The translations under genes and the position numbers were made by a program. Positions 17,177 through 25,949 of a stretch of 64,000 nucleotides of DNA are shown in pieces. This stretch comes from Streptomyces bikiniensis (lineage in GTDB: Bacteria; Actinomycetota; Actinomycetes; Streptomycetales; Streptomycetaceae). The notes beneath the pieces are model-generated. The model had not been told where the DNA came from. It saw only the letters and a list, made by a program, of their open reading frames with translations, and made no database searches. Location of the stretch: positions 62,001 to 126,000 of the forward strand of contig JNWL01000003.1 of NCBI GenBank assembly GCA_000716465.1, in the 5' to 3' direction. Within the stretch, counting starts at the first letter, position 1, and the number at the start of each line of letters is the position of its first letter.

Positions 17177-17437
17177 GGGCGCCGAAGGTACCCAGCGGAT
17201 CTCGGAACTTCCTGGGCCTGAGGGGTTGTTGAGAGCGGGAGAAACGTGATAGGTGCACTTGCGGCACCGGTGAGGGGAATCCCTCTTTCTCGCTACGGAA
17301 AATCCCCCCAAGGCCTGACAAATTGCCCGTTTATAACGGATGGGTAACGGCTGAGGGGTGAGGGATTCGCGTCCTCAAGGAGCGTGAGAACATTCCGAGT
17401 TTCGCGTTTGAAGTCGCGGAGAGCGGTCAGGTGTAGA

Positions 17438-17481
17438 GGCCGCCCCGTGTCGCGCCCCTGGGGGAGCGGCACGGGGCGGCC
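17438..17481 (-). terminator. Terminator of the endonuclease gene
   Basis: A 12-bp stem, ggccgccccgtg with cacggggcggcc, encloses a 20-base loop. It lies 9 bases past the stop of the minus-strand endonuclease gene. Confidence 0.75.
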
Positions 17482-17489
17482 CGTTCGGT

Positions 17490-18293
17490 CTACCAGATCG
17501 CCTCGACCCACTCCGGGTGGTCGACGAACGGGTTCCGGTTGCCCTGGTAGGTGCCGAAGACGATGTCGTTGCGCCGCTTCTCGAAGGCGCTCGGCGGGTC
17601 CTGCTCGTTCCACTGCTTCAGGACCGAGAGGCGGCCGTGGAACGGGACGCTGCCGTTGGAGGTCGACTCGTTGGGCTCCAGGTCCGCCCAGGAGTCGCCG
17701 CCCTCGTAGCGGACGGTCATGTAGAGGAGCATCCGCGCCACGTCGCCCTTGTCCGCGTCGCGCGGCTCGAAGGAGTTGCTGTCCGTGTAGCTGCCGGGCG
17801 CGCCGCTGACCGGGCTGCCGCCGAGGTCGAAGTCCTTGTTGCCGCGGGCGCTGTTCACCTGCACGTCCGCCGCGCGCAGGTGGTGCAGGTCGGTGCCGGG
17901 GCCGGCCGAGGTGCCGAAGTCGCCGTGCGACTGGGCCCAGGTGTGCTCGCGGTTCCAGTCGCCCACCGCGCCGCCGTTGAGGGACTTGGCGCGCGAGGTC
18001 CCGCTGTAGAGCAGGATCACGTTGTTCGGGTTGTTCGGGTCCTGGTCGAGGGTCTTCAGGGCGTTCCAGACCGCGTCGTACGAGATCTTGCTCTGGCTGC
18101 TGATGATGGTGTGCAGCGAGGACTTGAGGGCCGGACCGGTCTTGCCGACCGCGTTCTTGTAGTACGTGCTGTCGTACGGGGAGGTCGTGGCGCTCGCGGG
18201 GTTCGCGCCGACCGCGGGGAGGGTGAGGGTGACGAGGACGGCGGCTATGGAGGCCGCCCGGTTCTTCCAGCGGCGGGGCTGTGCGACGGACAT
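17490..18293 (-). CDS. Secreted endonuclease I family nuclease
   Basis: This 267-residue protein has a cleavable signal peptide (about residues 1-36, ending PASA) and an EndA/NucM-type endonuclease I domain. The metal-dependent catalytic region is visible as DWNREHTWAQSHGDFG and TDLHHLRAADVQVNSARGN. Such enzymes cut DNA and sometimes RNA outside the cell for nutrient recovery or defence. It is monocistronic, with its own terminator. Confidence 0.9.
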   Translation of the reverse strand: MSVAQPRRWKNRAASIAAVLVTLTLPAVGANPASATTSPYDSTYYKNAVGKTGPALKSSLHTIISSQSKISYDAVWNALKTLDQDPNNPNNVILLYSGTSRAKSLNGGAVGDWNREHTWAQSHGDFGTSAGPGTDLHHLRAADVQVNSARGNKDFDLGGSPVSGAPGSYTDSNSFEPRDADKGDVARMLLYMTVRYEGGDSWADLEPNESTSNGSVPFHGRLSVLKQWNEQDPPSAFEKRRNDIVFGTYQGNRNPFVDHPEWVEAIW

Positions 18294-18490
18294 GGGGGTG
18301 CCCTTTCCCGGTGGGGGCACGCGACGGGGCATGGCGTCGGCTCAGGGGCGCCGCGCTCTACGCGTGTTGACTTCTTGTCAGGCGGGAGCGTGGCACGGGG
18401 GAGCGGCCCGCCGTGTAACCGGGAGGAGGAGTTTCCGTGACGTTCTCGCGTACACGGGCGCCGGGCCCGCCGCGCCCGCCCGGTACCTCC

Positions 18491-18955
18491 TCAGGCGCCC
18501 CGGACGTCCACCGGCAGCCCTTTCGGCTCCTTGACCCGCTTCATGATGATCTGGGAGTTGACCTCGGTGACCCCGGCCAGCGTCGTCAACCGCTCGATCC
18601 ACAGCCGCTCGTACGCGGCGAGGTCCGCCACCGCGATCCGCAGCAGGCAGCCGGGGCTCCCGAAGAGCCGGTACGCCTCGATCACGTCCGGCACGTCCTG
18701 GAGCGCCTCCTCGAAGGCCTCCACCGTCTCCCGGTCCCGCCGCACCTCCACCGAGACGAGCACCTCGAAGCCCCGCCCCACCGCCTCCGGGTCGATGACC
18801 GCCCGGTAGCCCCGGATCACCCCGTCCTGCTCCAGCTGGCGCACCCGCCGCAGACAGGGGGAGGGGCTGAGGCCCACCCGCTGGGCCAGCTCCTGATTGC
18901 TCAGCCGGCCGTCGTTCTGGAGCTCGCGCAAGATATGGAGATCGATTCGGTCCAT
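18491..18955 (-). CDS. Lrp/AsnC family transcriptional regulator
   Basis: A 154-residue feast/famine regulator. The N-terminal winged helix-turn-helix (residues 1-60) includes LQNDGRLSNQELAQRVGLSPSPCLRRVRQLE; the C-terminal RAM domain (about 65-145) binds an effector amino acid. It is divergent from an L-asparaginase gene, which suggests control by asparagine, aspartate or a related amino acid. ATG 18955 was chosen because the family begins with MDRIDLHIL. Confidence 0.9.
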   Translation of the reverse strand: MDRIDLHILRELQNDGRLSNQELAQRVGLSPSPCLRRVRQLEQDGVIRGYRAVIDPEAVGRGFEVLVSVEVRRDRETVEAFEEALQDVPDVIEAYRLFGSPGCLLRIAVADLAAYERLWIERLTTLAGVTEVNSQIIMKRVKEPKGLPVDVRGA

Positions 18956-18999
18956 GACGCAATCTTCTCCCACGAAGAAACATTTCAGCGGCTTATTCG

Positions 19000-19012
19000 G
19001 CAATCGCATTGC
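19000..19012. promoter_or_regulatory. Candidate Lrp/AsnC operator
   Basis: GCAATCGCATTGC is a perfect 5-bp inverted repeat with a 3-base centre in the 165-base gap between the divergent regulator and asparaginase genes. Position and AT-containing arms suit an Lrp-type site, but the consensus is loose. Confidence 0.4.
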
Positions 19013-19120
19013 GCGCCGTTTGTCCTATCCTTGCGGACTCGAAGGTCCCGGAGGGGCCTTCCGCGAGCCCTTCACCACGGGGGCGGAGCCCCTTTCGGTA
19101 CGGAGTCGAGGACGGCAGCC

Positions 19121-20233
19121 ATGAAGCGGACGCACGACGGGGAAGCGCGCAGGATCGTCGTCATCAGCACCGGCGGCACGATCGCCAGCCGCTGGCAGGG
19201 CACCGGCTACGCGGCCGACGCCTCGGGCAGCGACGTCCTGGCCACCGCGCCCCTCCCCGAGGACGTCGCCGTCGAGGTCGTCGACCTCTTCAACGTCAAC
19301 AGCTCCCGCATGACCGCGGCCCACCAGCTCGCCCTCCTGCGCACCGTGCACGAGACGTTCGCCGACCCCGGCGTCGACGGCATCGTGATCACCCACGGCA
19401 CCGACACCCTGGAGGAGACGGCCTTCCTCCTGGACCTGCACCACACCGACGCCCGCCCGGTCGTCCTCACCGGCGCCCAGCGCCCCTTCGGCACCGGCGA
19501 CGGAGACGGCCCCGGCAACCTCTACGACGCCCTCCAGGTCGCCTCCACCGTCCGCGACCTCGGCGTCCTCGTCGTCTTCGACGGACGCGTCCACGCGGCG
19601 CGCGGCACCGTGAAGTACCGCACCCTCGCCGCCGACGCCTTCTCCGACCCGTCGATCGAGCGCCTCGGCCGCGTCGGGTTCTCCCGCGTCGACATCGAGC
19701 GGCAGCCCGAGCGCCCGGCCCCGCTGCCCCTCCCCGCCGTCGCGCGCACGGCCGGGCCCGGCGCCACCGGAGCCGCCCCGCTGCCCCGCGTCGACATCGT
19801 GACCCACCACTCCGACGGCGACCCGTTCCTCCTGAACGCGGCCGTCGCCGCCGGCGCCCGGGGCATCGTCCTCGTCGCCACCGGCGCGGGCAACGCCACC
19901 CCGGAGATCGCCGCCGCCGTCGCGGACGCGGTCGCCCGGGGCGTCCTCGTGGCCGTCACCACCCGCGTCCCCTCGGGACCGCTCGCCGAGATCTACACCG
20001 GCGGCGGCGCCGTCGACCTCGTCGCCGCCGGTGCCCTCCTCACCGGCACCCTCCGGGCCGCCCAGGCCCGGATCGCGGTCCTCGCCACGCTCCTCTCCGA
20101 GGAGGGCGGCACGGGCGACCCCGCCCGCGCCACCGCGCTCCTGCGCCGCCTCCTCGACGGCCCGGTCCGCGCCGAACCGGCCCTCGCCACCGGCGGCTCC
20201 CGCTCGGCCTCGTCCGTCGCCGCCCGCACCTGA
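19121..20233 (+). CDS. L-asparaginase (type I/II amidohydrolase)
   Basis: This 370-residue enzyme hydrolyses L-asparagine to aspartate and ammonia. The first catalytic motif is VVISTGGTIASR near residue 14 and the second is GIVITHGTDTLEETAF, giving the two active-site threonines and the Asp/Lys-type relay; GAQRPFGTGDGDGPGNLYDAL is the usual third conserved block. No signal peptide is seen, so it is probably cytoplasmic. It is divergent from an Lrp/AsnC regulator. Confidence 0.93.
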   Translation: MKRTHDGEARRIVVISTGGTIASRWQGTGYAADASGSDVLATAPLPEDVAVEVVDLFNVNSSRMTAAHQLALLRTVHETFADPGVDGIVITHGTDTLEETAFLLDLHHTDARPVVLTGAQRPFGTGDGDGPGNLYDALQVASTVRDLGVLVVFDGRVHAARGTVKYRTLAADAFSDPSIERLGRVGFSRVDIERQPERPAPLPLPAVARTAGPGATGAAPLPRVDIVTHHSDGDPFLLNAAVAAGARGIVLVATGAGNATPEIAAAVADAVARGVLVAVTTRVPSGPLAEIYTGGGAVDLVAAGALLTGTLRAAQARIAVLATLLSEEGGTGDPARATALLRRLLDGPVRAEPALATGGSRSASSVAART

Positions 20234-20253
20234 CCGGCGCCCCCCCCGGAACC

Positions 20254-20294
20254 CCGGCTCGCGGACGGAGCCCTCCAGCCCGTCCGCGAGCCGG
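20254..20294. terminator. Bidirectional hairpin terminator
   Basis: A 15-bp perfect stem, ccggctcgcggacgg with its complement, has an 11-base loop. It lies between convergent genes ending at 20233 (+) and 20317 (-). Confidence 0.88.
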
Positions 20295-20316
20295 AACCAA
20301 ACCGTCGCCGCGCCCG

Positions 20317-20757
20317 TCACCCCAGGCGCAGGGTCACGAACGGGACGGTGTCGCCCGGCAGGACGTACCGCTCCACTTCCGTGAAGCCCCGCGCCAGGGC
20401 GAACCGCAGCCCCTCCTCGCTGGAGGCCAGGACCACCGTCTCCACGCCCTCGCCGCCCAGCGACCGCGCGTGCGCGAGCCCCCGCTCGTACAGCGCCGTC
20501 CCGAAGCCCCGTCCCCGGAACCCGGGCAGCGTCCGGGCGATGACGGTCGCCGCCGCCGTCTCCCCGTCCGGTGGGCGCACCGTCGAGCAGCCCACCGGCA
20601 CGTCCCCCAGGTAGGCCACGTCCAGCCGGTTGCGCCCCGCGCGCTCCCGCACCTCCTCGGGCGAGAGGACGGCCGTGGGGACGATCGCGTCGTGGACGGC
20701 GCGCCAGTCCGCGAGCGGCGCACCGGTCCGCGCCCGCTCGATGCGAAGATCGTTCAT
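20317..20757 (-). CDS. GNAT family N-acetyltransferase
   Basis: A 146-residue acetyl-CoA-dependent N-acetyltransferase. The cofactor loop is LPGFRGRGFGTALYERGLAHAR at about residues 77-98, preceded by the substrate-side strand YLGDVPVGCSTVR. No neighbour suggests the substrate. The start MNDLRIERAR is an ATG. Confidence 0.85.
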   Translation of the reverse strand: MNDLRIERARTGAPLADWRAVHDAIVPTAVLSPEEVRERAGRNRLDVAYLGDVPVGCSTVRPPDGETAAATVIARTLPGFRGRGFGTALYERGLAHARSLGGEGVETVVLASSEEGLRFALARGFTEVERYVLPGDTVPFVTLRLG

Positions 20758-20951
20758 CCGGGCAGCCAACCGCCTCCCCGCCCGGCCGGTCAACCGCTTT
20801 CCGAGCCCGCCCGCGGACCCCGGGAGGCCGCGTCCGTACGGGTGAGGGCGCGGGGACGGCGGCAGCCCCGCCCGCCGAACGGGTACGGATCGCTGCACTG
20901 CCCCACCGGTCAGATCCACCCCACCGCCCCGGCCAGGAGGAATGCCGTCCC

Positions 20952-21737
20952 ATGCCCGTCCGCAAGGGCGCCCCCGCGCTGCTGAGCGCCGGCACGCTGT
21001 GTGCCGCCCTGCTGCTCGCCGCCTGCGGGAGTCCCGCCGCCCCGCCCGCCCCCGCCCCCACGACCGAGCCCGCCGGCGACGCACGCCCCCACCCGGGCCC
21101 ACCGGACAGGGCCGCCGCCGCCCTCGCCTCCGCCCCGGCCCCCGTGACCCGGCTCCCCGGCGTCGGCCCCGTCACCCACGCCGCCGTCCCCGACGGCACC
21201 TCCCAGGCCCTCGTGGTCACCGGCGCCTCCTCCGACTCCACCAGGTCCACCGCGACGCTCTACTCCCGCGACCCTGCCACCGGATGGAAGCCCCAGGCCG
21301 GCCCCTGGCCCACCCACAACGCGCTCCGGGGCTGGACCGCCGACCACACCGCGGGCGACCTGCGCACCCCCGTCGGGGTCTTCCGGCTCGGCGACGCGGG
21401 CGGCCGGCTGCCCGACCCCGGCGCCCTCCTGCCGTACGACCAGGACGAGCAGTTCGCGATCAGCGGCACCGGCTTCGCGGGCGAACCCCTCGAAGGCTCC
21501 TTCGACCACGTCATCGCCATCGACTACAACCGGGTGCCCGGCCGCAGCCCGCTCGACAAGGAGCGCCCCCTCGGCGCGGAGAAGGGCGGCGGCGTCTGGA
21601 TCCACGTCGACCACGGCGGCCCCACCCAGGCCTGCGTCACCCTGGAGCGCGAGGACCTGCGCGAGCTGCTCCGCGCCCTCGACCCGGCCCGGGAACCCGT
21701 CGTCGTCATGGGCCCGGCCGCCGAACTGGCCCGCTGA
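20952..21737 (+). CDS. L,D-transpeptidase (YkuD-like) lipoprotein
   Basis: A 261-residue lipoprotein with lipobox LLAAC (lipid-modified Cys25) and a Pro-rich linker. The C-terminal domain has the YkuD hallmark: THNALRGWTADHTAGDLRTPVGVF and the catalytic IHVDHGGPTQACVTL with His and Cys (about Cys228). It may form 3-3 peptidoglycan cross-links or attach proteins to the wall, although members with this spacing are often annotated only as L,D-transpeptidase-like. The ATG has AGGAGG 10 bases upstream. Confidence 0.82.
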   Translation: MPVRKGAPALLSAGTLCAALLLAACGSPAAPPAPAPTTEPAGDARPHPGPPDRAAAALASAPAPVTRLPGVGPVTHAAVPDGTSQALVVTGASSDSTRSTATLYSRDPATGWKPQAGPWPTHNALRGWTADHTAGDLRTPVGVFRLGDAGGRLPDPGALLPYDQDEQFAISGTGFAGEPLEGSFDHVIAIDYNRVPGRSPLDKERPLGAEKGGGVWIHVDHGGPTQACVTLEREDLRELLRALDPAREPVVVMGPAAELAR

Positions 21738-21761
21738 CACCGCCCGTCCACCGCGAACGCC

Positions 21762-21794
21762 GAGGGGCGCCCGGCTCTCCGCCGGGCGCCCCTC
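21762..21794. terminator. Bidirectional hairpin terminator
   Basis: A 14-bp perfect stem, gaggggcgcccggc with its complement, has a 5-base loop, between genes converging at 21737 (+) and 21813 (-). Confidence 0.9.
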
Positions 21795-21812
21795 TCCGTC
21801 GTTCTCCGTCCC

Positions 21813-23192
21813 TCAGCTCCCGCCGGACGCGATCGCCCCGCGGAACGACGCCGTGTGGCTGCGGACCTGATCGGGCGACAGGTACGCGTCGGTGTACTCG
21901 AAGTCCTTCAGCGTCCCCGCCTTCGAGGCCAGGAACCCTGTCCTCACGTAGTCGTCACCGGCCAGGGCGTTGAGCACCCAGTTCGTCATCACCCGGGTCT
22001 TGGCCACGTTGGTCCGCAGCGCGCCCCAGTGGTAGGCGCGGGCCACGGCCTGCGCCGGCATTCCGTGCAGCTCCACGCCGAGCGGCTTCGACACGCCGTC
22101 CATCCCGCCGAGGTCCACCACGAGCCCCAGGTCCTTGTGCCGGTACGGGTGGAGCGGTTCGCCGCGCAGGGTCGAGACCAGGTTGTCGGCGACCGCCTTG
22201 CCCTGCCGCATGGCGTGCTGGGCCGTCGGCGGGCAGACCGCCCCCTCCTCGCCCTTGGCGAGGTCGGGCACCGCCGCCGCGTCCCCGAGCGCCCACACCC
22301 CGTCGAGCCCGGGCACGGCCATCTCGGGCGAGACCACGGCCCGGCCCTTGAGGGTCTCGGTGCCGAGCGTCCCGATGAGGGGGCTCGCCGCCACCCCGGC
22401 CGTCCAGATGAGGGTCCGGCTCGGCAGCACCCGCCCGTCCGTGAGCGTCACCGTCTTCTCGTCCACCGAGGCCACCGAGACCCCGAGCGACACCTCGATG
22501 CCGCGCCGGGTCAGGATGTCCATCGCGGCCTTGCCCAGCTTCTCGCCCAGCTCGGGCATGAGCCTCGGCGCGATGTCCACCAGGTGCCACTTGATGAGGT
22601 CCGGGTCGAGCCGCGGGTACCGCTTGACCGCGTTGTGGGTGAGCAGCTGGAGGCAGGCCGCCGTCTCCGTCCCGGCGTAGCCGCCGCCGACCACCACGAA
22701 CTGCAGCCGCGCCGCCCGCTCCACGTCGTCGTTGCTCGCGTCCGCCAGGTCCAGCTGGGCGATGACGTGGTCGCGGATGTACACGGCCTCCGCGAGCGTC
22801 TTCATCCCGCGCGCGTGCTCGGTGAGGCCCGGGATGTCGAAGGTCCGGGTCACGCTGCCGGGCGCGAGCACGAGATGGTCGTACGGCTCGTTCACGTACT
22901 CCCCGGAGATCGTCCGCACCACGCAGACCTTCGCCGCGGTGTCGACGCCGACCACTCCACCGGGAACGATCCGGGTCCGGTGCCGCTCGCTGCGCCGCAG
23001 CGACAGGGCGACCGACTGCGGGGTCAGGACCCCCGCCGCCACCTGGGGGAGCAACGGCAGGTAGAGCTGGTACGAGAACGGCGAAAGGAGCGTGATGACC
23101 GCCTCCCGCTCCGCCAGCCGCCGTTCGAGCCGCCGTACGCAGGCCACTCCGGCGAAGCCGGCGCCCACCACGAGAATCCTCGGTCGCGTCAC
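21813..23192 (-). CDS. Type II NADH dehydrogenase-like FAD oxidoreductase
   Basis: This 459-residue flavoprotein transfers electrons from NADH to quinone without pumping protons. The FAD motif ILVVGAGFAGVACVRRL is N-terminal, the NADH motif FVVVGGGYAGTETAACL is near residue 170, and WALGDAAAVPD is the second FAD contact. A C-terminal amphipathic region (about 385-430) may tether it to the membrane. The GTG start is supported by GGAAGGG upstream and by the FAD motif beginning at once. It could also be an NDH-like enzyme with another acceptor. Confidence 0.88.
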   Translation of the reverse strand: MTRPRILVVGAGFAGVACVRRLERRLAEREAVITLLSPFSYQLYLPLLPQVAAGVLTPQSVALSLRRSERHRTRIVPGGVVGVDTAAKVCVVRTISGEYVNEPYDHLVLAPGSVTRTFDIPGLTEHARGMKTLAEAVYIRDHVIAQLDLADASNDDVERAARLQFVVVGGGYAGTETAACLQLLTHNAVKRYPRLDPDLIKWHLVDIAPRLMPELGEKLGKAAMDILTRRGIEVSLGVSVASVDEKTVTLTDGRVLPSRTLIWTAGVAASPLIGTLGTETLKGRAVVSPEMAVPGLDGVWALGDAAAVPDLAKGEEGAVCPPTAQHAMRQGKAVADNLVSTLRGEPLHPYRHKDLGLVVDLGGMDGVSKPLGVELHGMPAQAVARAYHWGALRTNVAKTRVMTNWVLNALAGDDYVRTGFLASKAGTLKDFEYTDAYLSPDQVRSHTASFRGAIASGGS

Positions 23193-23412
23193 GCTGTCCG
23201 CCCTTCCGTATGAGCGTGCAAGGAGCCACTGGCTGTGGCCGGGTGCGACCACATGGCAACTTTTTGCCGACTACCCCTTGTTTACCCTTTTTATCGTCAT
23301 TGCTGATGAATCGCTCTCCGGCGGGGCCGCCGTCTCCGAGTGGGGCCCACCCGGGCCCCGGGTGCGCCCCGGCACCGCCGGTCCCGCCCTCGGCTACCCC
23401 CTCCGGCCGTTC

Positions 23413-24597
23413 TCACCGCTCCCTCCCGCCACCGTCCCTTTCCGCCGCCGGACCCGCCGCCCCTCGGAGGACCGCGATCCCCAGGGGCCGCGACCCCGCC
23501 GCCAGCCGGCGGGTGCCGCCCGAGGCCAGGTCCACGACGGTCAGGCCGTCCCAGTACCCGTCCCGGGTGAACCCGCCGGTGACGTAGGCCGTGCGCCCGT
23601 CCCGCGACACGGCCACGTCCTCGTGCGGCCCCTCCAGCGGATACACCCGCTCCCTCCCGTCCGGCGTACGCACCGTCAGGGACGGCCCCCGGTCCGCGTC
23701 CGGATCGATCGGCCCCGTGCCCACGGCGAGGAGCGTCCCGTCGGCCGTCACGGCGACCCCGTGCTGATGGGTGTTCGCGGTCATCGGCTCGATCCCGGTC
23801 CGGCCCGTCCGGGGATCGACCACGGCCAGCCGCTCGCCCTCGAACGGAAGCAGCAGCCTCCCGTCCGAGGGCCGCACCGCCGCGTAGTGCGGCTTGAGCC
23901 AGGAGCCGAGACCGCCCTCCGTGCCGTACGGGGCGACCTCCACCCGCCGGGCCTCCAGCGTCCCCGCCGCGACGACCGTGACGTCGAAGGAGTCGTGGTT
24001 CGTCGCGTACACCTCGGTGCCGTCCTCCGACACGTCCACGTCGAACGGGCGCCGGCCGACCGGCACCGCGTCCGTCACCCGCAGCGCCGCCGTGTCGACC
24101 ACCTCCAGGGCGCCGTTCCCGCCGGGCACGTTGACCCCCACGTACGCCCGGCGCCCGTCCGGTGCCAACGCGATGCCCATGCCGCCGCCCCGGTACTCGC
24201 CCGTGGTCACGGGCCCGGTGTCCGTCCGGTACGGGATCAGGGCGAGCCGTTTCCGGGCCGCGGTGTCCACCACCGCCACCCCCTCGGCGGTCGCCACCCA
24301 GGCGCGCCCGTCGGCGCCGAGCGCCAGACCGTACGGCGCGGTGCCCACCTCCACGGACCCGGTGGCCCCCCGTGCGGGGTCCACGAAGGTGACCGTGCCG
24401 GAGCCGAAGTCGGCGACGAGCAGGGTGCCGGGAGCGGGCCCGCCGCCGGAGCCGGGGGAGGACGGGACACCGGCCGCCGCCGGGCCTGGCGCGGCCCCGC
24501 TCCCGGAGCCCTGGGCGCACCCCGTGAGCAGGGCGGCGGCCACCGCGCCGGGCAGCAACGCCCGGGCGGTGCGGGACGGACGGCGGGACTTCGTCAT
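23413..24597 (-). CDS. YncE-like beta-propeller lipoprotein
   Basis: A 394-residue lipoprotein with lipobox LLTGC (Cys27), a Gly/Pro/Ser-rich linker to about residue 55, and a seven-bladed-propeller-like repeat region. Each blade has patterns such as LVADFGSGTVTFVDP, VATAEGVAVVDTAARK and VDVSEDGTEVYATNHDSFDVT. Surface-exposed YncE-type propellers bind ligands or DNA; no catalytic residues are evident. It stands alone on the minus strand. Confidence 0.82.
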   Translation of the reverse strand: MTKSRRPSRTARALLPGAVAAALLTGCAQGSGSGAAPGPAAAGVPSSPGSGGGPAPGTLLVADFGSGTVTFVDPARGATGSVEVGTAPYGLALGADGRAWVATAEGVAVVDTAARKRLALIPYRTDTGPVTTGEYRGGGMGIALAPDGRRAYVGVNVPGGNGALEVVDTAALRVTDAVPVGRRPFDVDVSEDGTEVYATNHDSFDVTVVAAGTLEARRVEVAPYGTEGGLGSWLKPHYAAVRPSDGRLLLPFEGERLAVVDPRTGRTGIEPMTANTHQHGVAVTADGTLLAVGTGPIDPDADRGPSLTVRTPDGRERVYPLEGPHEDVAVSRDGRTAYVTGGFTRDGYWDGLTVVDLASGGTRRLAAGSRPLGIAVLRGAAGPAAERDGGGRER

Positions 24598-24829
24598 GAC
24601 GGACTCCTCGGGACGGCGACCGCGCGGACGACCCCCGGAGGCCCGCCCGGCGGATCGTGGCCGAGGGGGAGACGGGTCCGCGCCCTGCGTCGATCCTCCG
24701 CCCGCCCCGCCCCCCCACGGTCCGCCGGGCGGCCCCCGCCCCGCGTCGGAACGGACGACACCGGGGTCGGCCGAACGGACGACCCCGTTCCCGCCGCGGG
24801 AGGGCCGCTCCGGTGGTTACGGTGGCGCC

Positions 24830-25261
24830 ATGACCGAGCTCTGGAACGAGTCCGCCCCGGGGGTCCTCCGGCTGCCCTCCGGGCGCCTGGTGCGCGGCAG
24901 GGGCCTGCGCCGCCCGCTGCCCGAGGGCCCCGTCCCGACGTACGCCGTCCACCTCCTGGGCCGGACGCCTCCCGGGACGCCCTGGGAGTCCGTCTGGCTG
25001 CGCTGGCCGGACTTCCGGCTCCCCGCCGACCGGGACACGGCCCGTTCCGTCCTCGCCGAGGCCTGGGAGCGCGCCGCCGGGGAGCGCGTCGAGGTCGCCT
25101 GCGGCGGCGGCCGGGGCCGCACCGGCACGGCCCTGGCGGTCCTCGCCGTCCTCGACGGGGTCCCGGCCGGGGAGGCGGTCGCGTACGTGCGCCGCCACTA
25201 CGACCGGCACGCCGTGGAGACCCCCTGGCAGCGCCGCTACGTCCGCCGGTTCACGCCGTGA
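24830..25261 (+). CDS. Protein-tyrosine-phosphatase-like protein
   Basis: The 143-residue protein contains a CX5R phosphate loop, VEVACGGGRGRTGTALAVLA at about residues 88-107, like dual-specificity/tyrosine phosphatases. WPDFRLPAD upstream resembles the general-acid WPD loop. The usual His before the loop Cys is Ala, which may reduce activity. Its stop overlaps the 3' end of the opposite dienelactone hydrolase gene by 11 bp. Confidence 0.75.
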   Translation: MTELWNESAPGVLRLPSGRLVRGRGLRRPLPEGPVPTYAVHLLGRTPPGTPWESVWLRWPDFRLPADRDTARSVLAEAWERAAGERVEVACGGGRGRTGTALAVLAVLDGVPAGEAVAYVRRHYDRHAVETPWQRRYVRRFTP

Positions 25262-25823
25262 CGCCCTCCAGGAAGGACAGCACCCGCTCGGCGCACAGCG
25301 CCGCCGCCTCCGGCGCGTAGGACGCCGTCCCGCGCTCCGCGAACAGGTGCGCGCTCCCCGGATACAGGAAGAGCTCCCGGTCCGCCGCGCCCGCCACCAG
25401 CCCGCGCGCCGCCGCCAGGTCCCCGTCGTCGGTGAAGTACGGGTCCGCGTCCATCCCGTGCACCTGCACGGGCACGCCCTCCGGCCACTCCTCCGCGAAG
25501 GCGTCCGCCGGCAGGCAGCCGCTGAGCAGAAGGGCGCCGCGGGCCCCGGGACGGGTCTGCGCCAGCTTCTGCGCGGGCATCACGCCGAGCGAGAAGCCCG
25601 CGTACACGAGATCCTCCGGCAGTTCCCCGGCGGTCCGGGCGGCCCGCTCCGCGAAGCCGGTCCGCGAGGAGTGGGCGACCCCCTCCGCCAGGTCCTCGAA
25701 GGTGCGCCCTCCGTACAGGTCGGGCACGTGCACCGTGTGTCCGGCACGCCGCAGCCCGTCCGCGAAGGCGCGGACGCCCTCCGTCAGCCCGAGCGCGTGG
25801 TGGAAGAGCAGAACCTCGGCCAT
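25251..25823 (-). CDS. Dienelactone hydrolase family protein
   Basis: A 190-residue alpha/beta hydrolase. The nucleophile elbow is unusual: YAGFSLGVMPAQKLA has Ser in GFSLG, whereas dienelactone hydrolases have Cys. The acid Asp is near GMDADPYF and the catalytic His is in PGSAHLFAE. It probably hydrolyses an ester or lactone; the substrate is unknown. An AGGAG site precedes the ATG. Confidence 0.85.
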   Translation of the reverse strand: MAEVLLFHHALGLTEGVRAFADGLRRAGHTVHVPDLYGGRTFEDLAEGVAHSSRTGFAERAARTAGELPEDLVYAGFSLGVMPAQKLAQTRPGARGALLLSGCLPADAFAEEWPEGVPVQVHGMDADPYFTDDGDLAAARGLVAGAADRELFLYPGSAHLFAERGTASYAPEAAALCAERVLSFLEGVTA

Positions 25824-25949
25824 GTCGTCATCTCCTGGTCGCCGTGCGCGGCCCGCCCCTTCCGCTGAGCGAGCCGTCCCGGGAGGCAGCATGGCGCACG
25901 GCACCGACAACGCCCCCGGGCCTGGGGAGCCGGACCCGGAGAGGAGCCG

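Noticed and set aside
17293..17613. A small minus-strand gene between ectA and the endonuclease
   Set aside because: It overlaps the endonuclease end and terminator in another frame and has no recognisable motif or ribosome site.
20881..20886. GGGTAC upstream of the L,D-transpeptidase-like gene as a SigB promoter
   Set aside because: The -35 part GNNT is absent at 14-16 bases; the region there is ggcagccccg.
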